Assembly (NCBI GenBank): GCA_031976175.1
Contig: DALYLR010000002.1
Location: 62,001 to 126,000, forward strand
Reading direction: 5' to 3'
Source: DMER01 sp003451645
GTDB lineage: Bacteria; Pseudomonadota; Alphaproteobacteria; Micropepsales; Micropepsaceae
Length of the DNA stretch: 64,000 bases
The position numbers and the translations under genes were made by a program. Positions 16,577 through 25,074 of this stretch are shown here, piece after piece (the stretch's first letter is position 1; each line of letters begins with the position of its first letter). The notes below the pieces were generated by a model. It saw only the letters and a list, made by a program, of their open reading frames with translations. It did no database searches and was not told where the DNA came from.

Positions 16577-17341
16577 CTAGCCTTTCGTGAGGACGACATC
16601 AGGGGTTTCCCACGCCAAATGCTGCCCGCAATCAACGGGTATCATATGCCCAGTCACCGAGCGCGCTTGCATCAAATAGACCACGGCGGCCGCGATATCT
16701 TCAGGCGGCGAGGGCCGCTGCAGAAGCGTTGCGCGGGCTTGGGCGGCGAACCCTTCAGCAGATTGGTGAATGCTTGCGAGTGTTGGTCCGGGACCCACAC
16801 CATTCACACGGATGTGCGGAGCCAGGGCCTGCGCCAAAGTGCGGGTCAATGTCCACAGCGCGGTCTTGCTGACCGTATAGGACAGGAATTGCGGGTTCAG
16901 CTTGAGCACGCCTTGATCCAACAGATTGACGACGCTGCCCTCTAGGCCCTGAGGCAGCTGCTTGGCAAAAGCTTGAATGAGCACAACGGGCGCCCACAAA
17001 TTGGTATCGAGATGCAGGTCCCAGCCCGCCCGCGTCAACGTCTCCAAGCGGTCATCCTCAAACACGGACGCTGAGTTCACCAGACCCGCCAAGGGACCAT
17101 GGGCCGCCACCAGGCGTGGGATCATTTGTGCGACATCATTGGTCAACGATAAGTCGCACGCGATTGTGACGGCAGTGCCTGCGCCATATTGCGCGTTCAC
17201 CTCCTGCGCAAACGCTTCGGCCTCTTGTGCTCTTGATCGGTAATGCACCGCCAGCGCGTACCCAGCTTTCGCTAGCGACAGCGAGATCGCGCGCCCTACC
17301 CGCACGCCGCCACCCGTCACCAGAACACGCGGTTTTGTCAC
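16577..17341 (-). CDS. SDR-family oxidoreductase, pteridine reductase / FolM-like
   Basis: The 254-residue short-chain dehydrogenase has the nucleotide motif VTGGGVRVGRAISLSLA; the TGGxxRxG variant is typical of pteridine reductases and FolM (dihydromonapterin reductase). The active site YTVSK and an IRVNGVGPGPTL segment are present, and it ends with VTGHMIPVDCGQHLAW. FolM would reduce dihydromonapterin or dihydrofolate with NADPH. Position directly before folB agrees with a pterin role. Its start overlaps the class II aldolase stop by four bases. Substrate is inferred from family and context. Confidence 0.85.
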   Translation of the reverse strand: MTKPRVLVTGGGVRVGRAISLSLAKAGYALAVHYRSRAQEAEAFAQEVNAQYGAGTAVTIACDLSLTNDVAQMIPRLVAAHGPLAGLVNSASVFEDDRLETLTRAGWDLHLDTNLWAPVVLIQAFAKQLPQGLEGSVVNLLDQGVLKLNPQFLSYTVSKTALWTLTRTLAQALAPHIRVNGVGPGPTLASIHQSAEGFAAQARATLLQRPSPPEDIAAAVVYLMQARSVTGHMIPVDCGQHLAWETPDVVLTKG

Positions 17342-18018
17342 TCTGCAGCCTCCGGCATCGCCTCCATGTCGGGCCCATACTCAGCAAATTTCGCAATGAC
17401 CCGGGCCATCTCGGCGCGGTCCAGCAGCCGCGGCACGCCTGCTTGAAGTGTCAGAATGTATTGCTGCGCCAATGTCTCAACCTCCGCCGCGAGCCTGCAT
17501 GCATGGGCCAAAGTCCTGCCGCAGACGATCAATCCGTGATTGGCGATCAGGCTCGCATACCCTAAACCCAAAGCATCCGCGACATTGCGGGCCAAGGCCT
17601 CAGTCCCGAAGGTCGCATACCGAGCAACCGGGACTTTGTCGGCGCCGGTCACCCCAACCATGTAGTGGAAGGCTGGGATCTCGCGCTGCGCACAGGCAAG
17701 CGCCGTGGCATGAACCGAATGCGTATGCACAATGGCGAGCGCGTCCGCGCGCTTGGCATAAATCGCCCGGTGCATTGGCCACTCACTCGATGGGCGTGGT
17801 CCTGGGGTGGTTACACCATCCAAACTAACCCACGCCAAATCAGCGGGCTTCAACCCGGTGAAGGCGACGCCCGACGGTGTGATCAGAAACCCTTCCCCCA
17901 TTCGGATCGACAAATTGCCCGAAACCTGAGGTGACAGGCCCGAACGGCTGAGCCCCTGCGCTGCTCTAATGAGCGCCATCCGCCCCGCCACATCGCTCAG
18001 TTCCTTGCGCGCGGCCAT
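17338..18018 (-). CDS. Class II aldolase/adducin-family protein, candidate methylthioribulose-1-phosphate aldolase or dehydratase
   Basis: The 226-residue protein belongs to the zinc-dependent class II aldolase family. The active-site glutamate lies in PSSEWPMHRAIY, and metal-binding histidines are in IVHTHSVHATAL and LIANHGLIVCG. It begins four bases after mtnA, whose product, methylthioribulose-1-phosphate, is the substrate either of MtnB dehydratase or of the aldolase (Ald2) of the DHAP shunt known from Rhodospirillum rubrum. No mtnC, mtnD or mtnE occurs nearby, which favours the aldolase. ATG 18018 is used; the frame is open 15 codons further. Which reaction it runs cannot be settled from sequence alone. 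Confidence 0.85.
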   Translation of the reverse strand: MAARKELSDVAGRMALIRAAQGLSRSGLSPQVSGNLSIRMGEGFLITPSGVAFTGLKPADLAWVSLDGVTTPGPRPSSEWPMHRAIYAKRADALAIVHTHSVHATALACAQREIPAFHYMVGVTGADKVPVARYATFGTEALARNVADALGLGYASLIANHGLIVCGRTLAHACRLAAEVETLAQQYILTLQAGVPRLLDRAEMARVIAKFAEYGPDMEAMPEAAE

Positions 18019-18022
18019 GATC

Positions 18023-19117
18023 TCACGCCTTTCGTTCGGGGAAGAGGGACAACAAACCCTCACGACTTGCGGCCGCCACTCCGCGCTCGGTGATCACGCC
18101 GGTAATCAGCCGCGCTGGGGTCACATCGAAACCCGGATTGCGGGCACTCGACCCAGGCGCCGCAACACGAATGGTCTCCACCGCGCCTGCCTCGGTCATC
18201 CCCGTCATATGAGTGACCTCGGTTGGCGAACGCTCCTCAATGGGGATGTCGCGGACGCCATCACTCATGCGCCAGTCAATTGTTGGTGACGGCACTGCGA
18301 CATAGAAGGGAACATTGTTGTCATGCGCGGCGAGCGCCTTGAGGTAAGTGCCGATCTTGTTGGCGGCATCGCCCGTCGACGTCACACGGTCAGCGCCAAC
18401 AATGCACAGATCAACCTCGCCCGCCTGCATGTAGTGCCCGCCGGCATTGTCGGAGATCACACTGTGTGCGATGCCGTGACCGCCAAGCTCAAACGCTGTC
18501 AGCGCGGCCCCTTGATTGCGCGGCCGTGTCTCATCGACCCAAACATGCAAGGCAATGCCCTTGTCATGCGCCATGTAGAGCGGCGCCAAGGCCGTGCCCC
18601 AATCAACGCAGCCGAGCCAACCCGCATTGCAATGCGTCAGGACCCGGACTGTTTGACCATTGCGGCGGGCCGCCGCCTGCTCGATGAGGCTCAGCCCCGC
18701 AAGGCCAATGCGCCGGTTTGTGTCGACATCCTCATCCGCCAGCTGCGCGGCCCGCCTATAGGCTGCAGCAGGACGCTCAGCCCGCGGAACATTGCGCAAT
18801 GCCGCCATCATTTCATCAAGCGCCCAGCGCAAATTGACCGCTGTCGGCCGCGTTTCCAAGAGCACATTATATGCCGCCTCCAGCGCATCATCCGAGGCGT
18901 CCTCTCGAATGGCGAGGCAAACTCCGTAAGCGGCCGTCACGCCAATAAGCGGTGCGCCGCGCACGATCATCTGACGGATGGCATTGGCCGCATCGTTGAG
19001 GGATACGAGAGCGCGCGTCTCAAAGCGAAATGGCAGTAAGGTCTGGTCGATGACGGTCAAGGACCAGCCATCGCCGTTCAGCCAAATCGTCCGGTAGGGG
19101 ATGCCATTGATCTTCAT
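18023..19117 (-). CDS. mtnA: Methylthioribose-1-phosphate isomerase MtnA
   Basis: MtnA converts 5-methylthioribose-1-phosphate to methylthioribulose-1-phosphate in methionine salvage. The 364-residue protein shows MKINGIPYRTIWLNGD at the start, GAPLIGVTAAYGVCLA, the catalytic cysteine in LTHCNAGWLG and the catalytic aspartate in LCIVGADRVTSTGD, then NKIGTYLKALAAHDN. ATG 19117 gives the usual family length; an upstream in-frame extension is not protein-like. It lies downstream of mtnP, apt and a TauE-type permease on the same strand and directly before the class II aldolase gene. Confidence 0.95.
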   Translation of the reverse strand: MKINGIPYRTIWLNGDGWSLTVIDQTLLPFRFETRALVSLNDAANAIRQMIVRGAPLIGVTAAYGVCLAIREDASDDALEAAYNVLLETRPTAVNLRWALDEMMAALRNVPRAERPAAAYRRAAQLADEDVDTNRRIGLAGLSLIEQAAARRNGQTVRVLTHCNAGWLGCVDWGTALAPLYMAHDKGIALHVWVDETRPRNQGAALTAFELGGHGIAHSVISDNAGGHYMQAGEVDLCIVGADRVTSTGDAANKIGTYLKALAAHDNNVPFYVAVPSPTIDWRMSDGVRDIPIEERSPTEVTHMTGMTEAGAVETIRVAAPGSSARNPGFDVTPARLITGVITERGVAAASREGLLSLFPERKA

Positions 19118-19217
19118 GGGGAGCCGCCAGTTGCTGCAATAGGGCCGTGCATCTCGCGCCGATGTCATGCGGCAAGTGGCTGGCGTGGTGCAATGCAAAT
19201 CTGCGTTGACGTAGCAT

Positions 19218-19976
19218 CTAGAAAATTGTTGGGCCACCAAGCGCTGGGACCAGCACCCTCAGGCTGAGCGCGATGACAACCACCGCCACGACGACCATGA
19301 TAACCCGGGCTGGCAACCAGCGCACCGCATAGGCGGCGATTGGTGCGGCCGCTACGCCACCGATCACGAGGCCTGCAATGATCCACCAATGGCTGATGCC
19401 AATGGTCACCACAAACACGGCAGAGATCACGCTGGTTACAAAAAACTCTGTGAGACTGACAGTCCCAATCGCCATGCGCGGCGCAGTGCCCTGCCCCAGC
19501 AAGTTTGAGGTGACGATCGGCCCCCAGCCGCCACCGCCGATTGCGTCGGCAAAGCCGCCCACCAACCCTAAAGGGACCACATGGCGGGGCTGCGACGCGC
19601 CCGGCCTGCGCCCATTGAACGCCTTCCAGAGGATCAGACCGCCAAGGAGCAGCAAATAGGCACTGATAAAGGGTTTGACCACATCGCCATCCAAATTGGT
19701 CAGCACATAGGCCCCCAGCGCGCCGCCCACCATGCCAGGCAGGGCAAGGCGGCCGAACAAGTTCCAGTCGATGTTCTTCAGCCGCCAATGGGCGGCCCCC
19801 GACGCACCTGTCGTGAACATCTCCGCCGTGTGCACACAGGCCGAGGCTGTGGCCGGCGGCACGCCAATGCTCAGAAGAACTGAGGTTGCCGTCACGCCAT
19901 ACGCCATGCCCAACGCCCCATCGACCAATTGGGCCAAAAACCCAATGAGCACGAATTCAAGAAATCCCTCTGGCAT
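19218..19976 (-). CDS. TauE/SafE-family membrane permease
   Basis: The 252-residue polytopic protein matches the TauE/SafE (formerly DUF81) family: LIGFLAQLVDGALGMAYG at the start, TASACVHTAEMFTTGASG, a central GLVGGFADAIGGGGWGP and a second repeat-like GTVSLTEFFVTSVIS. Seven or eight hydrophobic helices are apparent. Family members export sulfite, sulfoacetate or related anions. Position between apt and mtnA hints at export of a small sulfur compound from methylthioadenosine breakdown, but this is only inference. An inverted repeat lies 66-85 bases before the start. Confidence 0.9.
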   Translation of the reverse strand: MPEGFLEFVLIGFLAQLVDGALGMAYGVTATSVLLSIGVPPATASACVHTAEMFTTGASGAAHWRLKNIDWNLFGRLALPGMVGGALGAYVLTNLDGDVVKPFISAYLLLLGGLILWKAFNGRRPGASQPRHVVPLGLVGGFADAIGGGGWGPIVTSNLLGQGTAPRMAIGTVSLTEFFVTSVISAVFVVTIGISHWWIIAGLVIGGVAAAPIAAYAVRWLPARVIMVVVAVVVIALSLRVLVPALGGPTIF

Positions 19977-20041
19977 CCGCGCTCCAAACTAAGAGGCCGC
20001 TCGTCTCATCAAATGCGAAGGGAGCCTAGCCGACAGCGTGG

Positions 20042-20061
20042 GTGAAAGAAACTGGTTTCAC
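20042..20061. promoter_or_regulatory. Inverted repeat upstream of the TauE-type gene, candidate operator
   Basis: GTGAAA, eight bases, then TTTCAC form a perfect 6-base palindrome in an AT-rich 158-base gap between apt and the permease gene. It is 66-85 bases upstream of the permease start, a usual operator distance. No matching regulator is adjacent. Confidence 0.3.
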
Positions 20062-20134
20062 AGCCATTTGAGGGTGAATGGGGAAAAATTCAATTATTGG
20101 CCAGAACAATTTTGTATAATTCGCGCCTTGCCTG

Positions 20135-20662
20135 TTAGTGCCCCTCAAAATGCACAAGCGACAAGACTTTCTTGCCCATTCGCTCCAACTTCTTTGCGCC
20201 GCCAAGTTCAGGCAGATCGATAATGAAGCTGCAGCCCACAACCGTACCGCCGACACGCTCAACGAGCTTGACGGCCGCCTCCGCGGTCCCGCCGGTCGCG
20301 ATAAGGTCATCAACAATCAGGACATTTTCGCCCCGAGCGACCGCATCCTCGTGAACCTCAATCGTGTCGGTGCCATATTCGAGATCATAGGCTTGGCCGA
20401 CCGTCTTCCAAGGCAGTTTGCCTTTCTTGCGGACCGGAACGAAACCAACCGACAATTGGTGCGCCACGGCGCCAGCCAGGATAAAGCCGCGCGCCTCTAT
20501 ACCCGCCACCTTATCGATCCGTGTGCCTGCATAAGGCTGGACCAGCATATCCACGGTCGTGCGAAAGGCGCGCGCATGCCCAAGCAAGGTCGTCACGTCG
20601 CGAAACATGATACCAGGCTTCGGGTAATCGGGAATAGTGCGGATATAGTCTTTGATATTCAT
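20135..20662 (-). CDS. apt: Adenine phosphoribosyltransferase Apt
   Basis: Apt salvages adenine to AMP with PRPP. The 175-residue protein has IRTIPDYPKPGIMFRDVTTLL at its start, KVAGIEARGFILAGAVAHQL and the PRPP loop VLIVDDLIATGGTAEAA. ATG 20662 gives the normal family start and length; the frame is open 45 codons further upstream. It is 38 bases downstream of mtnP, whose reaction releases adenine, so the two genes form a natural salvage pair. Confidence 0.96.
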   Translation of the reverse strand: MNIKDYIRTIPDYPKPGIMFRDVTTLLGHARAFRTTVDMLVQPYAGTRIDKVAGIEARGFILAGAVAHQLSVGFVPVRKKGKLPWKTVGQAYDLEYGTDTIEVHEDAVARGENVLIVDDLIATGGTAEAAVKLVERVGGTVVGCSFIIDLPELGGAKKLERMGKKVLSLVHFEGH

Positions 20663-20700
20663 GTGAGAGGCTCCACGGGGATAACAGGCTTTGGGCCAGC

Positions 20701-21576
20701 TTACGCCTTCAGGACGCGGCCTGCGACCGCATCCAGCATCGCGATCATGTGCGGATCGCGTTTGTCCGGCGCGGTGATAAGGGCAGTATCGAGGCAAGTC
20801 TCGATCTTCAAAGGTGAGAGCTGGCGCACCGGTCCCAGCTTGGGAGCAACGCGTTTCACCAGCGCGCGCGCCTTGGCGGCATTGCTGGTCATGATCTTGA
20901 CTACCGCTTCAACCGTTACGTTGTCGTGATCGGGATGCCAGCAATCAAAGTCCGTCACCATGGCGACCGTAGCATAAGGCAGCTCCGCCTCCCGCGCCAA
21001 TTTTGCCTCGGGCATATTGGTCATGCCAATGACATCGCAACCCCATTGCCGGTAAAGCATGGACTCCGCATAGGACGAAAACTGCGGCCCCTCCATCGCC
21101 AGGTAGGTGCCGCCGCGCTTGTGGCCAATCCCCTCCTCCTTGGCAGCGGCCTCAAGTGCATCAACAAGCTTCGGGCACACGGGGTGTGCCATTGACACAT
21201 GGGCTACGAGCCCGGGCCCAAAGAAGCTTTTCTCACGCGCAAAGGTGCGGTCAATGAACTGATCAACCAGGACAAACATGCCTGGCGGAAGTTCCTCGCG
21301 AAACGACCCGCACGCCGAGATCGACAGAATATCTGTCACGCCAGCGCGCTTCAGAACATCGATATTGGCACGGTAGTTGATCGACGAAGGCGTTTGAATA
21401 TGGCCGCGCCCATGACGCGGCAAGAACACCATGTCGACACCCTTAAGCGTGCCAAACAGCATCGCATCGGAAGGTTCGCCAAACGGTGAGCGCAGGCGCT
21501 CCCAGTGTGCATTCTCCAAGCCATCGATGTCGTAAACACCGCTGCCGCCGATTACACCCAAAACTGTCTTGGTCAT
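20701..21576 (-). CDS. mtnP: S-methyl-5'-thioadenosine phosphorylase MtnP
   Basis: MtnP splits methylthioadenosine with phosphate into adenine and 5-methylthioribose-1-phosphate. The 291-residue protein shows GVIGGSGVYDIDGLE, the phosphate site PRHGRGHIQTPSSINYRAN, MEGPQFSSYAES and TNMPEAKLAREAELPYATV. The segment MVTDFDCWH, with aspartate at the purine site, fits MTA phosphorylases rather than guanosine/inosine phosphorylases. Downstream on the same strand are apt and mtnA, which use its two products. Confidence 0.95.
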   Translation of the reverse strand: MTKTVLGVIGGSGVYDIDGLENAHWERLRSPFGEPSDAMLFGTLKGVDMVFLPRHGRGHIQTPSSINYRANIDVLKRAGVTDILSISACGSFREELPPGMFVLVDQFIDRTFAREKSFFGPGLVAHVSMAHPVCPKLVDALEAAAKEEGIGHKRGGTYLAMEGPQFSSYAESMLYRQWGCDVIGMTNMPEAKLAREAELPYATVAMVTDFDCWHPDHDNVTVEAVVKIMTSNAAKARALVKRVAPKLGPVRQLSPLKIETCLDTALITAPDKRDPHMIAMLDAVAGRVLKA

Positions 21577-21650
21577 TGCCGCGCCTCCTTACGACCGTCG
21601 AAGGCGGCCTTCTATCATGTCTGCGGCGGGGAACAACGCCTTGCGCAAAG

Positions 21651-22421
21651 CTAGTGCGGGACGTCGCGCCACAAACGGCGGTAAGCCATGAAAAGGACCA
21701 GTGCGAAGACAAAGGTGAAGGCCATGACCTTGACCCCCAGCTTCTTGCGCTCCTCAAGGCGCGGCTCGGAGGCCCAGGTCAGAAATGCCGTCACGTCCCG
21801 CGCCATCTGATCCTTGGTCGCCTTAGTACCATCAGCATACTCGACCAGATCGTCAGAGGCGATAGGGGCCGCCATCGCGATCTGGCCGCCTGCGAAATAA
21901 GGATTGTAGTGCATGCCCGCGCCCATCGTCATATCAGCAGGCGCGTCCTTATAGCCCGTCAGCAGCGCATAGATGTAATCCGCTCCGCCATGGCGCGCCT
22001 TGACGATGACCGAAAGGTCCGGCGGGAGCGCGCCGTTATTGGCGGCACGTGCCGCGATCTCGTTGGGGTGCGGTCCCTTGAAACGATCGGCCGGCGTCGC
22101 CGGACGCTCTGCTGGCTGACCATCCTCATCAAGGCTCGGGACTTGGTAGCCGGCCGCGATGGCCTTTACAGCATCTTCCGGGAACTCCGGTCCGCCCTCG
22201 TCACCCAAATTACGATAAGAGAGCAGGTTCATGCCATGGCACGCGGCGCAGACGGTCTTGTAGACCAGGAAGCCGCGCTGCAGCTGGCCGCGATCAAATT
22301 GGCCGAACACGCCATCCCAATGCCAGTGCTGATGCTCGGGGTGCTTGGCATCCCCTGCGGCCACGGCGAGCGGCGCTGCAAGAAGGCTCAAGGAAAGGGT
22401 CGCAAGTGCGAGAAGACGCAT
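21651..22421 (-). CDS. petC: Cytochrome c1 of the bc1 complex
   Basis: The 256-residue protein has a signal peptide (cleavage near AVAAG), the haem c site VCAACHG about residue 58 and the methionine ligand region GGQIAMAAPI. A C-terminal membrane anchor begins VMAFTFVFALVLFMAY. It accepts electrons from the Rieske protein and passes them to a soluble or membrane cytochrome c. In some rhizobia b and c1 are fused (fbcH); here they are separate genes 19 bases apart. ATG 22421 is chosen because it begins the signal peptide; the open frame upstream lies over petB. Confidence 0.96.
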   Translation of the reverse strand: MRLLALATLSLSLLAAPLAVAAGDAKHPEHQHWHWDGVFGQFDRGQLQRGFLVYKTVCAACHGMNLLSYRNLGDEGGPEFPEDAVKAIAAGYQVPSLDEDGQPAERPATPADRFKGPHPNEIAARAANNGALPPDLSVIVKARHGGADYIYALLTGYKDAPADMTMGAGMHYNPYFAGGQIAMAAPIASDDLVEYADGTKATKDQMARDVTAFLTWASEPRLEERKKLGVKVMAFTFVFALVLFMAYRRLWRDVPH

Positions 22422-22440
22422 CGTAATTTTCCTTATGCCT

Positions 22441-23835
22441 TTACGCGTGCGCGCCTTGCGGACGCGCAGGTTGGGATGAGCCGCCATGAGCCAATACGGC
22501 TTCAGAGATTGACCTCGGCAACGCCTTGGGTGTCTCAACAACGCCGATGAGCGGGATGGCGATCAGGAAGAATGCGAAATAGAGGATGGTCAAGATCCGC
22601 CCCAGATCGGTTGCATCAAACGCCCGCCGGTTCTGCTCCTCGGCCTGCGTCCGCACAGCCTCCAGAGCCTGACCGGTGACGTTGTCAGCCTTGGCCTTCT
22701 CGACGATCTGCTCGACCACATCCGTCTTGGGACCAAGATCAAAGATCTTGTAGTCCGTCGTTTGTGCACCGACCCAACCGAGGCCCAAGCACACCACAAC
22801 GAAGATCCAGAATGCCTGGCGGTAGATCGGGCGGAAGGCCGCCGACCGCACCCGGCTGGTGTCGAGCCAGGGAAGGAAGAACAGCACAAAGATCGAGCCG
22901 AACATCAAGATCACGCCCATCAGCTTGTCCGGCACCGACCGCAAGATCGCGTAAAAGGGCAGGAAGTACCACTCCGGCACGATATGAGCTGGCGTCACCA
23001 GCGGATTGGCCGGGATGTAGTTATCCGTGTGCCCCAGATAGTTGGGGTTGAAAAACACAAAGTAGAAGAACAGCAGCAGGAACACGGCGATCGCGAACCC
23101 ATCCTTGACAGTATAATAAGGATGGAACGCCACCGTATCCTGTGGCCCGCGCACATCGATGCCTAACGGATTGTTGTTGCCCGGCACGTGCAAGGCCCAG
23201 ATGTGCAAAATCACGACACCGGCAATCACGAAGGGCAGCAGATAGTGGAGCGAGAAGAACCGCTGCAAAGTCGAATTGTCGACCGCGAACGACCCCCAAA
23301 GCCACTGCGTGATCGCCTCACCGACAAAGGGAATGGCACTGAAGAAATTGGTGATCACAGTGGCGCCCCAAAAGGACATTTGCCCCCATGGCAGCGTGTA
23401 GCCGAGGAACGCGGTGGCCATCATCAGCAAGTAGATGATCACGCCCAAAATCCAAAGGACTTCGCGCGGGGCCTTGTAGGACCCGTAATACAGGCCGCGG
23501 AACATGTGGATATAGACGGCGATGAAGAACATCGACGCGCCATTGGAATGGAGATACCGCATCATCCAGCCATAATTTACATCGCGCATGATGCGCTCGA
23601 CGCTGTCGAAGGCGAGCTTTTCATGCGGCGTATAATGCATGGCCAGCACAATGCCGGTGATGATCTGCACACCGAGCATCAGGGTCAAAATACCGCCGAA
23701 GGTGTACCAATAGTTCAAATTCTTCGGTGTCGGGAAATTCAGGACTTGCTCGTCCACCATCCGCCAAATCGGCAGGCGGCTATCGAGCCAGCGCGTGAAA
23801 CCATTGGTCGGCTTGTACTTATAGTCGCCAGCCAT
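22441..23835 (-). CDS. petB: Cytochrome b of the bc1 complex
   Basis: The 464-residue polytopic protein carries the two b haems and both quinone sites. Visible landmarks are WYTFGGILTLMLGVQIITG, the glycine-rich GYTLPWGQMSFWGATV after the helix B histidines, the second histidine pair region HYLLPFVIAGVVILH, and the Qo-site motif PEWYFLPFYAILRSV. The C-terminal region beyond residue 370 has a charged insert (QIVEKAKADN) before the last helix. It lies five bases after petA and before petC in the standard fbcFBC order. Confidence 0.97.
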   Translation of the reverse strand: MAGDYKYKPTNGFTRWLDSRLPIWRMVDEQVLNFPTPKNLNYWYTFGGILTLMLGVQIITGIVLAMHYTPHEKLAFDSVERIMRDVNYGWMMRYLHSNGASMFFIAVYIHMFRGLYYGSYKAPREVLWILGVIIYLLMMATAFLGYTLPWGQMSFWGATVITNFFSAIPFVGEAITQWLWGSFAVDNSTLQRFFSLHYLLPFVIAGVVILHIWALHVPGNNNPLGIDVRGPQDTVAFHPYYTVKDGFAIAVFLLLFFYFVFFNPNYLGHTDNYIPANPLVTPAHIVPEWYFLPFYAILRSVPDKLMGVILMFGSIFVLFFLPWLDTSRVRSAAFRPIYRQAFWIFVVVCLGLGWVGAQTTDYKIFDLGPKTDVVEQIVEKAKADNVTGQALEAVRTQAEEQNRRAFDATDLGRILTILYFAFFLIAIPLIGVVETPKALPRSISEAVLAHGGSSQPARPQGAHA

Positions 23836-23840
23836 GAGAC

Positions 23841-24419
23841 TTATGCCCCTTCCGTCGTTGTGGCGGCAGGCGCAGGTGCCTCGCCAATGACGATCTTTGT
23901 GTCGCTAATGAAACGGAACTCTGGCACCGCCAGGTTAAGCGGCGCGGGTCCTTTACGGATGCGGCCAGAGGTGTCGTAGTGCGATCCGTGGCAGGGGCAG
24001 AGCCAGCCGCCAAATTCGCCCTTGTTGCCTTTGTCAGGGACGCAGCCCAAATGGGTGCAATTGGCCAGCACCACGAGCCATTCTTCTTTCCCAGATTGCA
24101 CGCGCGCCGAATCGGCCTGCGGGTCGGGCAAGGCATCCACCGGCACATCCTGCGCGGCCTTGATTTCTTCAGGCGTGCGGCGGCGGACGAAAACCGGTTT
24201 CTTGCGCCACATGACGGTGATGCTCTGCCCTGGCGTCACCGAGGCCAAATCAACCTCAGTCGTTGCAAGGGCCAGCGTATCGCGTGCCGGGTTCATCTGA
24301 TCGATGAACGGAATGGCCGTTGCAACCGCACCGGCAGCGGTCATGCCGCTCGCTGCCACATAGATGAAATCGCGCCGCGTGACATCGGCATCGTCATGTG
24401 CATGCGCCAAAGAAAGCAC
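23841..24419 (-). CDS. petA: Ubiquinol-cytochrome c reductase Rieske iron-sulfur subunit
   Basis: The 192-residue protein has a twin-arginine-like N-terminus (VTRRDFIYVAASG) followed by one uncleaved membrane helix. The two cluster-binding boxes are CTHLGCVP and CPCHGSHYD, which hold the 2Fe-2S centre. The hinge region and TVMWRKKPVFVRRRTPEEI also fit. It is the first gene of petABC. The 187-base gap to the divergent trmL gene (24420-24606) must contain its promoter; I see no certain operator there. Confidence 0.96.
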   Translation of the reverse strand: MLSLAHAHDDADVTRRDFIYVAASGMTAAGAVATAIPFIDQMNPARDTLALATTEVDLASVTPGQSITVMWRKKPVFVRRRTPEEIKAAQDVPVDALPDPQADSARVQSGKEEWLVVLANCTHLGCVPDKGNKGEFGGWLCPCHGSHYDTSGRIRKGPAPLNLAVPEFRFISDTKIVIGEAPAPAATTTEGA

Positions 24420-24606
24420 TCCTCAAAATGGCGACCGTACGGAGCGCTCACGCTGCCGAAAGGTCTTGAATTCGAAGCGTAAAATAGGGGGAGGCGCCCC
24501 GCTGGTCGTGCGGCACGATGCCGCATAAATTGCGCATTCGAGGAAGTTTAGCGCGACCCTTTCGCGCAGTTGGCAGGAATCACGAGCACAGGCTTGATGC
24601 AACGCA

Positions 24607-25074
24607 ATGCGTATCGTCCTTTTTCAGCCAGACATCGCCGCCAACACGGGAACGATTCTCCGCATGGGAGCCTGCTTGGGCGTGGCCGTCGACATCATAG
24701 AGCCTTGCGGCTTTGCCTTCAGTGCAGCGGCGATGCGTCGTGCGGGGATGGACTATATCGATCGTGCGCAGTGGCAGCGCCATGCAAGCTGGAATGCATT
24801 TTTGAACGCACGCCAAGGGCGCTTGGTCCTTTTATCGACCAAGACCTATCTGCCCTACACCCAGTTCAAATTTGCGGCTACGGATTATCTGATCCTTGGG
24901 CGGGAGAGTGCTGGCGTACCTGAGGCAGTCCACGAGGCGGCGGACGCGCGCGTGACCATTCCAATGCAGCCAGACGCGCGGTCCCTCAATGTTGCGATGG
25001 CGGCCGCGATGGTGACGGGCGAGGCGCTGCGGCAGACCGGACATTTCCCCTCCTCAAACATGGAACCATCATGA
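24607..25074 (+). CDS. trmL: tRNA (cytidine(34)-2'-O)-methyltransferase TrmL
   Basis: The 155-residue SPOUT methyltransferase matches TrmL throughout: MRIVLFQPDIAANTGTILRM, the GRESAGVPEAV turn of the trefoil knot and the C-terminal RSLNVAMAAAMVTGEALRQ. TrmL 2'-O-methylates the wobble nucleotide of tRNA-Leu isoacceptors. The start ATG 24607 has no clear Shine-Dalgarno. Its stop overlaps the hemF start as ATGA, so the two are co-transcribed, an order frequent in alphaproteobacteria. Confidence 0.93.
   Translation: MRIVLFQPDIAANTGTILRMGACLGVAVDIIEPCGFAFSAAAMRRAGMDYIDRAQWQRHASWNAFLNARQGRLVLLSTKTYLPYTQFKFAATDYLILGRESAGVPEAVHEAADARVTIPMQPDARSLNVAMAAAMVTGEALRQTGHFPSSNMEPS

Noticed and set aside
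21486..22550. 354-codon plus-strand frame across mtnP and petC
   Set aside because: Antisense to two well-supported genes and without recognisable protein features.
21651..23835. Fused cytochrome b/c1 (fbcH) as in some rhizobia
   Set aside because: The two genes have separate starts, stops and a 19-base gap; the c1 part has its own signal peptide.
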